36,172 nucleotides of DNA from NCBI GenBank assembly GCA_900107575.1, contig FNQX01000031.1, positions 1 to 36,172 on the forward strand. Direction: 5' to 3'. Source of the DNA: Lachnospiraceae bacterium NK3A20 (lineage in GTDB: Bacteria; Bacillota; Clostridia; Lachnospirales; Lachnospiraceae). A program made the position numbers and the translations under genes. Each line of letters starts with the position of its first letter. Within the stretch, counting starts at the first letter, position 1. The notes under the pieces were generated by a model. The model searched no databases and was not told where the DNA came from. It was given only the letters and a program-made list of their open reading frames with translations. This document shows, one piece after another, positions 16,336 through 24,126 of the stretch.

Positions 16336-17739
16336 TCATAGCTCACAGGTGCCGGTGGTTCTCGGGAACGGGAGTACGTCGCGGATGTTCTCCATTCCGG
16401 TGATGTACATGACGGCTCTCTCGAAGCCGAGTCCGAAGCCCGCGTGCCGGCAACTGCCGTACCTGCGAAGGTCGAGATAGAACTGGTAGTCTTCTTTTTT
16501 CATATGGAGCTCGTCCATTCTCTTCTCGAGAAGGGCGAGGTCATTCTCTCTCTCGGATCCGCCGCAGAGTTCGCCGATGCCGGGAACTTCCAGATCGACC
16601 GCCCTGACGGTCTTGCCGTCCTCGTTGAGCTTCATATAAAAGGCCTTGATCTCCTTCGGATAGTCGGTGACGAATACCGGGCGCTGGAACACTTTCTCGG
16701 TCAGGTATCTCTCATGTTCGCTCTGCAGGTCGCACCCCCAGCTCACCTTGTTCTCGAATTCATCGTTGTGCTGTTCGAGCTCTTTGATCGCGTCCGTGTA
16801 GGTGATGCGGCCGAAGTCGGAGTTCAGGACGTGGGTCAGTTTGTCGATCAGGCCCTTCTCGATGAACTGGTCGAAGAAAGCCATCTCGTCCGGGCAGGTG
16901 TCCAGAACGTAGCGGATCACATATTTGAGCATCGCTTCCATGCAGTCCATGTCGTCGCCAAGATCCGCGAAAGCCATCTCCGGCTCGATCATCCAGAACT
17001 CGGCGGCATGTCTTGTCGTGTTGGAATTCTCTGCACGGAATGTCGGTCCGAAGGTGTAGACGTTGCGGAATGCGAATGCGTAGGTCTCGACATTGAGCTG
17101 TCCGGAAACCGTGAGGTTGACCGGCTTGCCGAAGAAATCCTGGGAATAGTCGATACTACCTTCCTCTGTCTTCGGAATGTTGTTCAGATCGAGCGTTGTC
17201 ACCTGGAACATTTCGCCCGCACCCTCCGCGTCGGAAGAGGTGATGAGCGGCGTGTGCACGTAAACGAAATCATTCTCCTGGAAGAATTTGTGGATCGCGT
17301 AGGCGATGACGGAGCGAACGCGCATGGTCGCCTCGAACGTATTGGTCCTGACGCGCAGATGCGGCATCGTGCGAAGGTACTCGAGCGTGTGCCTTTTCTT
17401 CTGCAGCGGATAGTCCGGCGAAGAGCTGCCCTCGAGCGCAATCTTTGTCACCTGCATCTCCAGCGGCTGTTTCGCTTCCGGCGTTGCCACAATCTTGCCT
17501 GTCGCAATGATCGCCGTGCTGATGTTGTATTTCGCAATCTCCGCGAAATCCGGCAGGTCGGAGGAGTACACGAGCTGCAAATTCTTGAAGCAGGTGCCGT
17601 CATCCAGCGCGATGAAGCCGATATTCTTGGAGTCACGGTTGTTCTTGATCCAGCCGGACACATTCACTTCCTTATCGAAGTAGCTCTCCGGCTGCGCGAA
17701 AATGTCTCTGACATTGACCAGCTGCTCGTCTTTTCTCAT
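16336..17739 (-). CDS. asnS: Asparaginyl-tRNA synthetase
   Basis: A 467-residue class IIb synthetase that charges tRNA-Asn. An N-terminal OB-fold anticodon-binding domain (about 8-115; [20 protein letters not shown]) precedes the catalytic core. Motif 2 is in [21 protein letters not shown], and motif 3 is [15 protein letters not shown] near the C-terminus. The ending [13 protein letters not shown] is typical of AsnRS, and the length is normal. AGAGGAAACC precedes the ATG. No T-box is evident in the short 113-bp upstream gap, so regulation is not visible. Confidence 0.97.
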   Translation of the reverse strand: MRKDEQLVNVRDIFAQPESYFDKEVNVSGWIKNNRDSKNIGFIALDDGTCFKNLQLVYSSDLPDFAEIAKYNISTAIIATGKIVATPEAKQPLEMQVTKIALEGSSSPDYPLQKKRHTLEYLRTMPHLRVRTNTFEATMRVRSVIAYAIHKFFQENDFVYVHTPLITSSDAEGAGEMFQVTTLDLNNIPKTEEGSIDYSQDFFGKPVNLTVSGQLNVETYAFAFRNVYTFGPTFRAENSNTTRHAAEFWMIEPEMAFADLGDDMDCMEAMLKYVIRYVLDTCPDEMAFFDQFIEKGLIDKLTHVLNSDFGRITYTDAIKELEQHNDEFENKVSWGCDLQSEHERYLTEKVFQRPVFVTDYPKEIKAFYMKLNEDGKTVRAVDLEVPGIGELCGGSERENDLALLEKRMDELHMKKEDYQFYLDLRRYGSCRHAGFGLGFERAVMYITGMENIRDVLPFPRTTGTCEL

Positions 17740-17852
17740 GGTTTCCTCTTTCTGCCTGTTCTATCGCAGTACCCTGTTCCGGGAAAACAAAAGTCGCCGT
17801 CATGCATTCTGCGCTGCCCCCAGCGTACTGCTCTCTCCGGTGTCCTGCTGCT

Positions 17853-19388
17853 TTACTTCGCTGTGCTCTCAGTCTCAGCTGCGGTGCTTGCCTCTGTCGA
17901 CGCCGTGTCAGCTGCGGTCGCCGCAGCGTTAGCTTCTGTCGCCGCAGCGTTGGCTTCTGTCGCCGCAGCGTTGGCTTCTGTCGCCGCAGCGTTGGCTTCT
18001 GTCGCGGCTTCCGTGTCAGCTGCGGTGCCTGCTTCTGCCTCCGCAGCGTTGCTTTCCGTGGAAGCTTCATCTGCAGGCGCCGTGATATTGGCCTTGCTCT
18101 CCAGGAAGTCCGCAACCTCCTGTTCAAGGAGATACTCCTTGAACATTTCCTCATCCTGCCCCTTCTCGAAATCATCGAGAGAGGAATAGCCGAGGGAAGG
18201 CGCCTGCGTGGAAACAGCGGTCTCGTACTCGCGCTCTGTCACCTTGATGTCTTCTTTGTTCGCAATCGCGCCGAGGATGAGGAGCTGCTGCGCCTGGTTC
18301 TTCGCCATCTCACGGATGGCGTCTCTGGTCTTGTCGTTCATCTTGGAAGCTTCCGACGCCGCAGTGGAACCTGTCTCACTGACCTCAGAGCCACCTGCTG
18401 CCGCAGCCTCGGTTGCAGCCTCTGTAGCAGCTTCGGTATCAGCCGCAGCGTTGGCTTCTGTCGCGGCTTCCGTGGCAGCTGCGGTATCAGCCGCAGCGTT
18501 TGCCTCGGTCGCAGCCGCAGTGGCAGCTTCCGTAGCAGCTTCGGTCACGCCTTCCGTGGAGCTCTCATCGCTCGCATCATACGGCACGATGCCGGAGAGC
18601 GACGCATAGGAATCAATGTCCATGCCGTACTGACTCGCTGCGGAGGTGATCGTCTGCTCGTACAGGTCGAAATAGCGGCTGATCATCTCTTCCGGCGGAT
18701 CCTGCAGGAACTTGGAGTGCTCCTTGAGATAGTCCATGATCTGGTTCTGCACTTCGTCGTCGTAGGTCTTCTGCGCATCCTGCATCAGCTGCTGCCGGCA
18801 ATACTGGCGGTACTCATCAACCGTGCTCACACCGGCGACCTTCTGACTGGCAACCCACTCATCGGTGAGTTCCGGCGTTACCTGCTGCGAGATCTTGTTG
18901 ATCGTCACCTCGAAAACAACGTCTGCGCCCGCGAGGTCCGCGTTGCCGTAGTCCTTGGGGAAGGTCAGATTCAGCTTCACCGTCTCGCCGACCTTGTGAC
19001 CGATGAGTCCCTCTTCGAAGCCGTCAATGAACCTCCCGGAACCGATGGTCAGGTCCGTGCCCTTTGCGGTGCCGCCGTCAAAAGCAACGCCGTCCTTCGT
19101 GCCGACGTAATCTATGTTCGCAACATCCCCATTCTGCACATCGGTCCGATCCGTAATCTCCTTCGTCGTCTGGTTGGATGCGAGAATGTACTGAATATAA
19201 GATTCCAGATAGTCGTCGGCCACGCTCGGCTCCGCCGCCTTCACATCAATGCTGCTGTAATCGGCAACCTCTACATACTCTTCCGGATTGACCCCGGACA
19301 GATATGCCGGATCCTTCGCTCCGCACCCTGCCAATGATACTGCTATGGCTCCCGCGAGGAAGAGACCTGCGATTCGCTTTATCTTCAT
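17853..19388 (-). CDS. FKBP/trigger-factor-like lipoprotein foldase with expanded repeat tracts
   Basis: A 511-residue lipoprotein. The lipobox SLAGC places the lipidated Cys at residue 22. An FKBP-type prolyl isomerase domain (about 85-165: GDVANIDYVGTKDGVAFDGG, IDGFEEGLIGHKVGETVKL, LTFPKDYGNADLAGADVVFE) is followed by a trigger-factor-like helical domain. That domain is split by a low-complexity Ala/Thr/Glu/Asn tract (about 279-333); the protein ends in another such tract (about 440-511). It probably folds secreted proteins outside the membrane, like PrsA. AAAGGAAATTCCGAT precedes the ATG. Classical trigger factor is cytosolic, so the gene is not called tig. The repeats share DNA identity (see the repeat entries). 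Confidence 0.88.
   Translation of the reverse strand: MKIKRIAGLFLAGAIAVSLAGCGAKDPAYLSGVNPEEYVEVADYSSIDVKAAEPSVADDYLESYIQYILASNQTTKEITDRTDVQNGDVANIDYVGTKDGVAFDGGTAKGTDLTIGSGRFIDGFEEGLIGHKVGETVKLNLTFPKDYGNADLAGADVVFEVTINKISQQVTPELTDEWVASQKVAGVSTVDEYRQYCRQQLMQDAQKTYDDEVQNQIMDYLKEHSKFLQDPPEEMISRYFDLYEQTITSAASQYGMDIDSYASLSGIVPYDASDESSTEGVTEAATEAATAAATEANAAADTAAATEAATEANAAADTEAATEAATEAAAAGGSEVSETGSTAASEASKMNDKTRDAIREMAKNQAQQLLILGAIANKEDIKVTEREYETAVSTQAPSLGYSSLDDFEKGQDEEMFKEYLLEQEVADFLESKANITAPADEASTESNAAEAEAGTAADTEAATEANAAATEANAAATEANAAATEANAAATAADTASTEASTAAETESTAK
17923..18006. repeat. Four tandem 21-bp units in the foldase C-terminus
   Basis: The unit GCAGCGTTGGCTTCTGTCGC plus one base repeats four times at 17923, 17944, 17965 and 17986, with one internal change (A for G in unit 1) and a last-base change in unit 4. 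Each encodes ATEANAA on the minus strand. Copy number could vary by slippage without shifting the frame. Confidence 0.9.
18445..18485. repeat. Distant copy of the 21-bp unit and its flank
   Basis: About 41 bp that match 17986-18026 with one mismatch, 459 bp away in the same gene and direction. The distance is 153 codons, so recombination between copies would keep the reading frame but remove the C-terminal chaperone segment. Confidence 0.8.
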
Positions 19389-19453
19389 ATCGGAATTTCC
19401 TTTCAGATCCTGCTGTCATTTGCGGCCTGAATCCAGTACCCGCAATAAACATC

Positions 19454-19482
19454 AGTTTAGCACAAGCCTCCCCCTGATTAAA
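19454..19482 (-). promoter_or_regulatory. Predicted promoter of the foldase lipoprotein
   Basis: On the minus strand, an extended -10 TGC-TAAACT (core 19454-19459) with TTTAAT (19477-19482) at 17-bp spacing. The -35 is weak. Confidence 0.45.
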
Positions 19483-19502
19483 GACTTTTTTGGGTGTTAG
19501 CG

Positions 19503-19531
19503 TTGCCCTTGCCCTGGTTCGATGTTAGAAT
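19503..19531 (+). promoter_or_regulatory. Predicted promoter of the small membrane protein
   Basis: TTGCCC (19503-19508), a 17-bp spacer, TAGAAT (19526-19531), 39 bp before the GTG start. Confidence 0.6.
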
Positions 19532-19570
19532 ATATCTTACTTTTGCAAACAAACCAACGGAGGTTCCCAC

Positions 19571-20041
19571 GTGAGTACAGGAGCTATTGTTACCATTATT
19601 ATCATTGCCGTTCTCGTTGCCGGCCTTGTCGCCTTATATTTTCTCGGCAAGAGGCTGCAGAAACGCCAGACAGATCAGCAGGCACAGGTCGAGGCGACGA
19701 AACAGCCCGTCACCATGTTGGTCATTGACAAGAAGCGGATGAAACTCAAGGAAGCAGGTCTCCCTCAGGCCGTCATCGACTCGACGCCCCGTCTGATGCG
19801 CGGCTCGAAGCTGCCGATTGTCAAGGCGAAGGTCGGTCCCCAGATCCTGAACATGGTCGCAGACGAGAGAATCTACGATTTCATTCCGGTGAAGAAACAG
19901 GTCAAGGCCATGGTCAGCGGCATCTACATTGTCGAGGTTAAGGGAATGCACGGGCAGAAGCTCGAGAATGACAATCCGAAGAAGAACAGCTGGCTGAACC
20001 GTATGATGACAAAAATAAGAAAAGCAGGCGGTGCCGAGTAA
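19571..20041 (+). CDS. Small membrane-anchored protein, unknown function
   Basis: A 156-residue protein with one N-terminal membrane helix (residues 5-26, TGAIVTIIIIAVLVAGLVALYF), then a basic cytoplasmic domain (VTMLVIDKKRMKLKEAGLPQ, SKLPIVKAKVGPQILNMVADERI, VKAMVSGIYIVEVKG). The GTG start has GGAGG seven bases upstream. The soluble part looks like a small beta-rich domain; I do not recognise a named family. It stands alone and diverges from the foldase lipoprotein, with its own promoter and a terminator that runs into the end of ispE. Confidence 0.8.
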   Translation: MSTGAIVTIIIIAVLVAGLVALYFLGKRLQKRQTDQQAQVEATKQPVTMLVIDKKRMKLKEAGLPQAVIDSTPRLMRGSKLPIVKAKVGPQILNMVADERIYDFIPVKKQVKAMVSGIYIVEVKGMHGQKLENDNPKKNSWLNRMMTKIRKAGGAE

Positions 20042-20056
20042 GTACCGCTCCCGTAT

Positions 20057-20090
20057 AAAAAAGTGCCCGCCTCTCTAAGAAAGCGGTCAC
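20057..20090 (-). terminator. Intrinsic terminator of ispE
   Basis: On the minus strand GTGACCGC pairs with GCGGGCAC (7 of 8) around an 11- to 12-nt loop, followed by TTTTTT. It lies just past the ispE stop. Confidence 0.75.
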
Positions 20091-20096
20091 CTACTC

Positions 20097-20978
20097 TCAT
20101 GGATTCACGAATCCTGTCAGGAACTTCTGGCAGGATTCGTATTTTTTTGCACTCTGCAATGCGGCAAAGGCTGTCTCCGCCTTCCCATGGTCGTCGAAGA
20201 TCGCGAAAACAGCAGGCCCGCTCCCCGTCATAATGGCGCGGACGGCGCCGTGCTCTGTGAGGAACTGCTCCAGTTCTCCGATCACCGGATACTCTGCTCC
20301 GGTCTTCTGCTCCAGGACATTCCCGCAGGCCGCCGCCATCGCATAGAGGTCGCCGTCTCTGATCGCCTGTACCTGTGCGTCGACATCCGGGTGGATCACC
20401 TCCGCCTCCGGGATACTGTCATAGGCGCCATAAACCCAGCCCGTCGAGACATAGAGGTCCGGTTTGACGACGATGAGATCGTTCGATGGCGCGGCAGGAA
20501 GGCGGGTCAGGATCTCTCCGATCCCCTCCGAGAGCTGGGTGCCGCCCGTAATGCAGTAAGGAATGTCCGCTCCGAGCGGGAGCGCGAGCTCCCGCAGTCT
20601 CCCATTCGTTATCTCTGGAGCATACAGATCGCGAAGGCCCGTGAATACTGCGGCCGCGTCCGTGCTGCCGCCCGCCATGCCAGCGGCGATCGGAATCCGT
20701 TTCTCGAGATGGATGCGGAGACCGTCCCTGATGCCGAACTCCCTGCGACACACCTTGGCCGCGCGCCAGACAAGGTTGTCCGGACCGCCGGGGATCACGC
20801 CGCTGTCAGTGGACAGAGTGATCTCTTCCTCTTCCGCCCTCTCTATCGTCAGCGTATCGTAAATTCCGACCGTCTGCATGACCATCTTCACGAGGTGGTA
20901 TCCGTCCTCTCTCCTGCCCAGCACATCGAGGGAGAGATTGATCTTGCCGTATGCCTTTTTCGTTATGCTATCTTTCAC
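20097..20978 (-). CDS. ispE: 4-diphosphocytidyl-2-C-methyl-D-erythritol kinase
   Basis: A 293-residue GHMP-family kinase of the MEP isoprenoid pathway that phosphorylates CDP-methylerythritol on the 2-hydroxyl. It has the N-terminal KINLSLDVLGRREDGYH block, the ATP-binding PIAAGMAGGSTDAAA glycine loop (96-110), GADIPYC with Asp138, and the C-terminal MTGSGPAVFAIF motif. The start is a GTG at 20978 after AGGGGTAAAAATT. It follows pyrD by 144 bp and may have its own promoter. Its last codons also encode a terminator for the convergent plus-strand gene. Confidence 0.96.
   Translation of the reverse strand: MKDSITKKAYGKINLSLDVLGRREDGYHLVKMVMQTVGIYDTLTIERAEEEEITLSTDSGVIPGGPDNLVWRAAKVCRREFGIRDGLRIHLEKRIPIAAGMAGGSTDAAAVFTGLRDLYAPEITNGRLRELALPLGADIPYCITGGTQLSEGIGEILTRLPAAPSNDLIVVKPDLYVSTGWVYGAYDSIPEAEVIHPDVDAQVQAIRDGDLYAMAAACGNVLEQKTGAEYPVIGELEQFLTEHGAVRAIMTGSGPAVFAIFDDHGKAETAFAALQSAKKYESCQKFLTGFVNP
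20109..20148 (+). terminator. Terminator of the small membrane gene, inside the ispE coding end
   Basis: GAATCCTG (20109-20116) pairs with CAGGATTC (20131-20138), followed by GTATTTTTTT. The hairpin lies in the last 17 codons of ispE on the opposite strand. It serves plus-strand transcripts from the small membrane gene 70 bp upstream. Confidence 0.75.
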
Positions 20979-21122
20979 AATTTTTACCCCTAGAATTCAT
21001 GCACCCAATATGGATGCATACACAATGGGTTCATTCCTATCCCAAAACCAGACAGCCAGGAGCCACCAGTATATTGTCTCAGATTGAATCTGCTCGAATG
21101 CATCGCATCTGTGCAATTTCAC

Positions 21123-22070
21123 TCAGCGCAGGATGCCGACGATGTCCGTGATTCTCTCCAGCGAATGCCGCTTCGCGTAGTCTGTCATGCCGTCAATGAC
21201 CTTCTGTGTCACGTAAGGGTCGTGGAAATTCGCCGCGCCGACCGCGACCGCAGTCGCGCCCGCCAGCATCATCTCAATGGCGTCCTCCGCGTTCGAAATG
21301 CCACCCATACCGATGATGGGGAGCTTCACCGCACTTGCTGCCTCATAGACCATCCGTACCGCGATCGGGTGAATCGCAGGGCCCGACATGCCACCGGTCC
21401 TGTTGGCGAGGACGAAACGCTGCCGCTCGATGTCAATCTTCATGCCGGTGATCGTGTTGATGAGGGAGATCGCGTCGGCGCCACCCGCTTCCGCGGCCTT
21501 TGCCAGCTCCGCAACGCTCGTGACATTCGGCGTGAGCTTCATGATGACGGGCTGGCGCGCGATCTTTCTGATCTTGGAGGTGATGTCACAGAGCATATCC
21601 GGTTTCGTGCCGAAACCGATGCCGCCCTGTTTCACATTCGGGCAGGATACGTTGATCTCCAACATATCGACGCGCTTCTCCTCTTGCAGGCGCTCTACGA
21701 CGGAGAGATACTCTTCCTCTGTGTGGCCGCAGACATTGACGATTACCCTGGTATCGAAGTCCTCGAGGAATTTCAGATCGCGCTCTGCGAAGACTTCCAC
21801 CCCCGGATTCTGGAGGCCGATCGCGTTCAGCATCCCGCCGTACACCTCCGCAACACGGGGAACCGGATTCCCCTCCCACGGCACATTGGAGACGCCTTTT
21901 GTCACAACCGCGCCCAGGTGATTCAGATCCACGAATTCGGAATACTCGATGCCGGAGCCGAAGGTGCCGGAGGCTGTCATCACGGGATTTTTCATCGTCA
22001 CACCTGCGATCGTCACCGACATATCCGGCGCGCTCCGGCGTACTGTGTTCTCATCTGTCCTATCTGTCAT
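21123..22070 (-). CDS. pyrD: Dihydroorotate dehydrogenase B (NAD+), catalytic subunit
   Basis: A 315-residue class 1B enzyme that oxidises dihydroorotate to orotate using FMN. It has the N-terminal NPVMTASGTFGSG FMN region, the NAIGLQNPG loop, the active-site Cys143 in INVSCPNVKQGG, SLINTITGMKID and the phosphate-binding IIGMGGISNAEDAIEM. AGGGAACGGAT precedes the ATG at 22070; a second ATG at codon 17 is a weaker alternative. It lies 45 bp after pyrK, whose product is the electron-transfer partner. Confidence 0.97.
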   Translation of the reverse strand: MTDRTDENTVRRSAPDMSVTIAGVTMKNPVMTASGTFGSGIEYSEFVDLNHLGAVVTKGVSNVPWEGNPVPRVAEVYGGMLNAIGLQNPGVEVFAERDLKFLEDFDTRVIVNVCGHTEEEYLSVVERLQEEKRVDMLEINVSCPNVKQGGIGFGTKPDMLCDITSKIRKIARQPVIMKLTPNVTSVAELAKAAEAGGADAISLINTITGMKIDIERQRFVLANRTGGMSGPAIHPIAVRMVYEAASAVKLPIIGMGGISNAEDAIEMMLAGATAVAVGAANFHDPYVTQKVIDGMTDYAKRHSLERITDIVGILR

Positions 22071-22115
22071 ATCCGTTCCCTATGCCGCGTATTGCGCAGC
22101 ACCCGCTCCTCTTCT

Positions 22116-22928
22116 CTAGATCTCTACGTCTGCCGCGTTGAAGACCGGGCCTTCCGTGCAGACTCTGGCATTGTTCACCTTGGAATGTGCATTCTTTTTC
22201 GTCGTCTTCGCAACGCAGCCGAGGCACACACCGACGCCGCAGGCCATCCTCTCTTCAAGGGAGAGCCAGCAGGAGACGCCTCTTTCCTCAGAGAGCGCCT
22301 TCACGCCGCGCAGCATCGGCATCGGTCCGCAGGCACAAATGGCATCGAAGGAGAGATTCTTCTCCCTCACCGCGTCAATGACATTGCCATGGACGCCGAC
22401 TGTGCCGTCATCTGTCGCGATGACCACTGGGCCGTACTGGCTGAATTCTTCGGAGAGGAACAGTTCGTTCGTGCGGTAGCCAAGAACGGAAGTGACACTG
22501 CCATCCCGGCCTGCCTTCCTGTTTTCCAATTGGATGCGTTTTGCGAGTTCCAGAAGGGGAGGAGCGCCGATGCCGCCGCCGAGGAGCAGTACTCTCCTGC
22601 CTGTGAGTGCTGCCAGGTCGTAGCCGTTCCCCAGAATGCCCAGAACGTCCACCGCGTCTCCGGGTGCAAGCGTCGTGAACTCTCTCGTGCCGCCGCCCAC
22701 CACACGGTAGACGAGGCGCAGTGTGTGATCTTTCTCATCCCAGCCGCAGATACTGATCGGTCGCGGCAGAAGACGCGCACCATCACGAGGATAAACACCA
22801 ACGAACTGTCCGGGAACCACGGTATCGGGCGCGGATCCGGCATCATATTGGAGGACAAGGCTCCACACGCCCTGCGCGATTTCAATGGACTCTCTGACCT
22901 GCAGTCTCTGTTTCGTCTTCACTCTCAT
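22116..22928 (-). CDS. pyrK: Dihydroorotate dehydrogenase B, electron-transfer subunit
   Basis: A 270-residue iron-sulphur flavoprotein that passes electrons from PyrD to NAD+. The FAD-binding RPISIC motif is at 56-61, a Gly-rich nucleotide loop (LLLGGGIGAPPLLELAK) at about 114-130, and the [2Fe-2S] ligands are Cys230, Cys235, Cys238 and Cys257 in ACGVGVCLGC...C. The length is normal. It heads a pyrKD pair; the 176-bp gap upstream shows no PyrR-type structure that I can defend. The rest of the pathway in this window is pyrC on the other strand. Confidence 0.97.
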   Translation of the reverse strand: MRVKTKQRLQVRESIEIAQGVWSLVLQYDAGSAPDTVVPGQFVGVYPRDGARLLPRPISICGWDEKDHTLRLVYRVVGGGTREFTTLAPGDAVDVLGILGNGYDLAALTGRRVLLLGGGIGAPPLLELAKRIQLENRKAGRDGSVTSVLGYRTNELFLSEEFSQYGPVVIATDDGTVGVHGNVIDAVREKNLSFDAICACGPMPMLRGVKALSEERGVSCWLSLEERMACGVGVCLGCVAKTTKKNAHSKVNNARVCTEGPVFNAADVEI

Positions 22929-23104
22929 CCCGTCTGCCGCTGTGCCCGCGGCCGGTATCTCTCTCCAACTGCTATCCTGTCATGCATAATCTATACGCAC
23001 GCAGATACGCAAGATCTATCTCTGCAGATGTCCCGGAATCCTGTCAGAGACTCTCTCCATGACGTCCCCTGTTGCTCTATCTGCCTTTTCAGGCGCTTCA
23101 TGTC

Positions 23105-23851
23105 TTAACAGTCAGCGTGGTGCGCGTACAACTGTAACGTATCCCGGATGATGGTCTCACAGCGTTTCGGCAGCTCTTTCCTCTCCTGAATCGACATGTC
23201 TTTCGTCGGGATCGGCTCGCCGATGACGATGGTAACTGCCTTCGCATCTACGCGTGGGAAATGATCCTCGAAGATGTCTCCGGTGCCGATACAGGTGATC
23301 GGAATGACCGGTGCGCCGGAGCGGATCGCGATCTTGAAGCTCCCGCCATGGAACGGCAGAAGGGTGCCTTCCTCTTTGTTCCTCGTGCCCTCGGGATAGA
23401 TGATGACGGAGAGTCCGCGCTTCACATCTTCCACAGCCTCCGTGATCATGGCAACGCCCGCCTTAATGTCTTTCCTGTCGAGGAAAATGCAGTTGATCTG
23501 TCTCATCCAGAAATGGAGGAAGGGGATCTTCCGAAGCTCGATCTTCGCGATCGGTGCCACGTGCACGCCCAGAATGGGAAGTGTGATAATAAGGTCGAAG
23601 ATACTCCGGTGATTGCTGACGAACATTGCCCCTTCGCCCTTTGGAATATTCTCCCTGCCGACCACGTTGACCCTGCTGCCACAGATGTGGTATTCACAGG
23701 AAAGTCCCCAGTATACCCAGCGGTAAACAAAGTTCTCCTTCGCCCTGGGTGAGATTCTCCCGAGGAGCCAAACGACCGGCATCAGCACGATGCCAACGAT
23801 CATGTAGAGAATGACATATACAATAGCCAGAAATGTTCTGATATAGCCCAT
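23105..23851 (-). CDS. plsC: 1-acylglycerol-3-phosphate acyltransferase
   Basis: A 248-residue PlsC-family enzyme that makes phosphatidic acid from lysophosphatidic acid at the membrane. An N-terminal hydrophobic helix (about 4-32) is followed by the NHxxxxD motif NHRSIFD (His81, Asp86), the acceptor-binding PEGTR (153-157) and VIPITCIG. The ATG at 23851 is preferred (GAGGGATT just upstream); a longer start 114 bp upstream would add a stretch unlike the family. It is divergent from pyrC and upstream of pyrK. Confidence 0.93.
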   Translation of the reverse strand: MGYIRTFLAIVYVILYMIVGIVLMPVVWLLGRISPRAKENFVYRWVYWGLSCEYHICGSRVNVVGRENIPKGEGAMFVSNHRSIFDLIITLPILGVHVAPIAKIELRKIPFLHFWMRQINCIFLDRKDIKAGVAMITEAVEDVKRGLSVIIYPEGTRNKEEGTLLPFHGGSFKIAIRSGAPVIPITCIGTGDIFEDHFPRVDAKAVTIVIGEPIPTKDMSIQERKELPKRCETIIRDTLQLYAHHADC

Positions 23852-23984
23852 AATCCCTCGAACGGGCAATCGTCCAGAAATATCATTTCCGAACAGGTGC
23901 CGCGCATGTTGCTGTGTCAGTGTCAGTTTCAGTGGCAGTATAGCATGATATCGAAGGCAAGACACGCGCGATCTCTCATTCGCG

Positions 23985-23998
23985 CCAGATTTATCTGG
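23985..23998. promoter_or_regulatory. Short palindrome upstream of the pyrC promoter
   Basis: CCAGAT-TT-ATCTGG, a perfect 6-bp dyad with a 2-bp centre, 16 bp before the predicted pyrC -35. It could be an operator; no cognate regulator is visible. Confidence 0.35.
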
Positions 23999-24014
23999 AT
24001 TGTTGCGGATTTGT

Positions 24015-24043
24015 TTGCAGGGGTTAACTGTTATCGGTACAAT
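24015..24043 (+). promoter_or_regulatory. Predicted pyrC promoter
   Basis: TTGCAG (24015-24020), a 17-bp spacer, TACAAT (24038-24043), about 84 bp before the pyrC ATG. Confidence 0.55.
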
Positions 24044-24069
24044 GAAGATCAGAGCTATCTGTTCGGCAC

Positions 24070-24091
24070 AGTCCGAAGGACTTTTTTGTCC
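24070..24091 (+). terminator. Attenuator-like hairpin in the pyrC leader
   Basis: AGTCC (24070-24074), loop GAA, GGACT (24078-24082), then a T run (24082-24087) make a compact terminator about 20 nt after the predicted start of transcription. The GGAC arm can instead pair with a downstream GTCC (24088-24091), giving two exclusive folds. The stem is short. Confidence 0.45.
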
Positions 24092-24126
24092 GGGTGTACC
24101 AAGGAAGATATCAGGAGGAAGTTCAC

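Noticed and set aside
17923-18006. CRISPR-like array
   Set aside because: The units are contiguous without spacers and encode an in-frame protein repeat.
16444-18189. Long plus-strand reading frame opposite asnS and the foldase end
   Set aside because: It is antisense to asnS with its clear motifs; long open antisense frames are expected in this GC-rich codon use. No ribosome site or family match.
21084-23108. 674-codon plus-strand frame opposite pyrD and pyrK
   Set aside because: Antisense shadow rich in His, Arg and Cys; both real genes have full active-site motifs.
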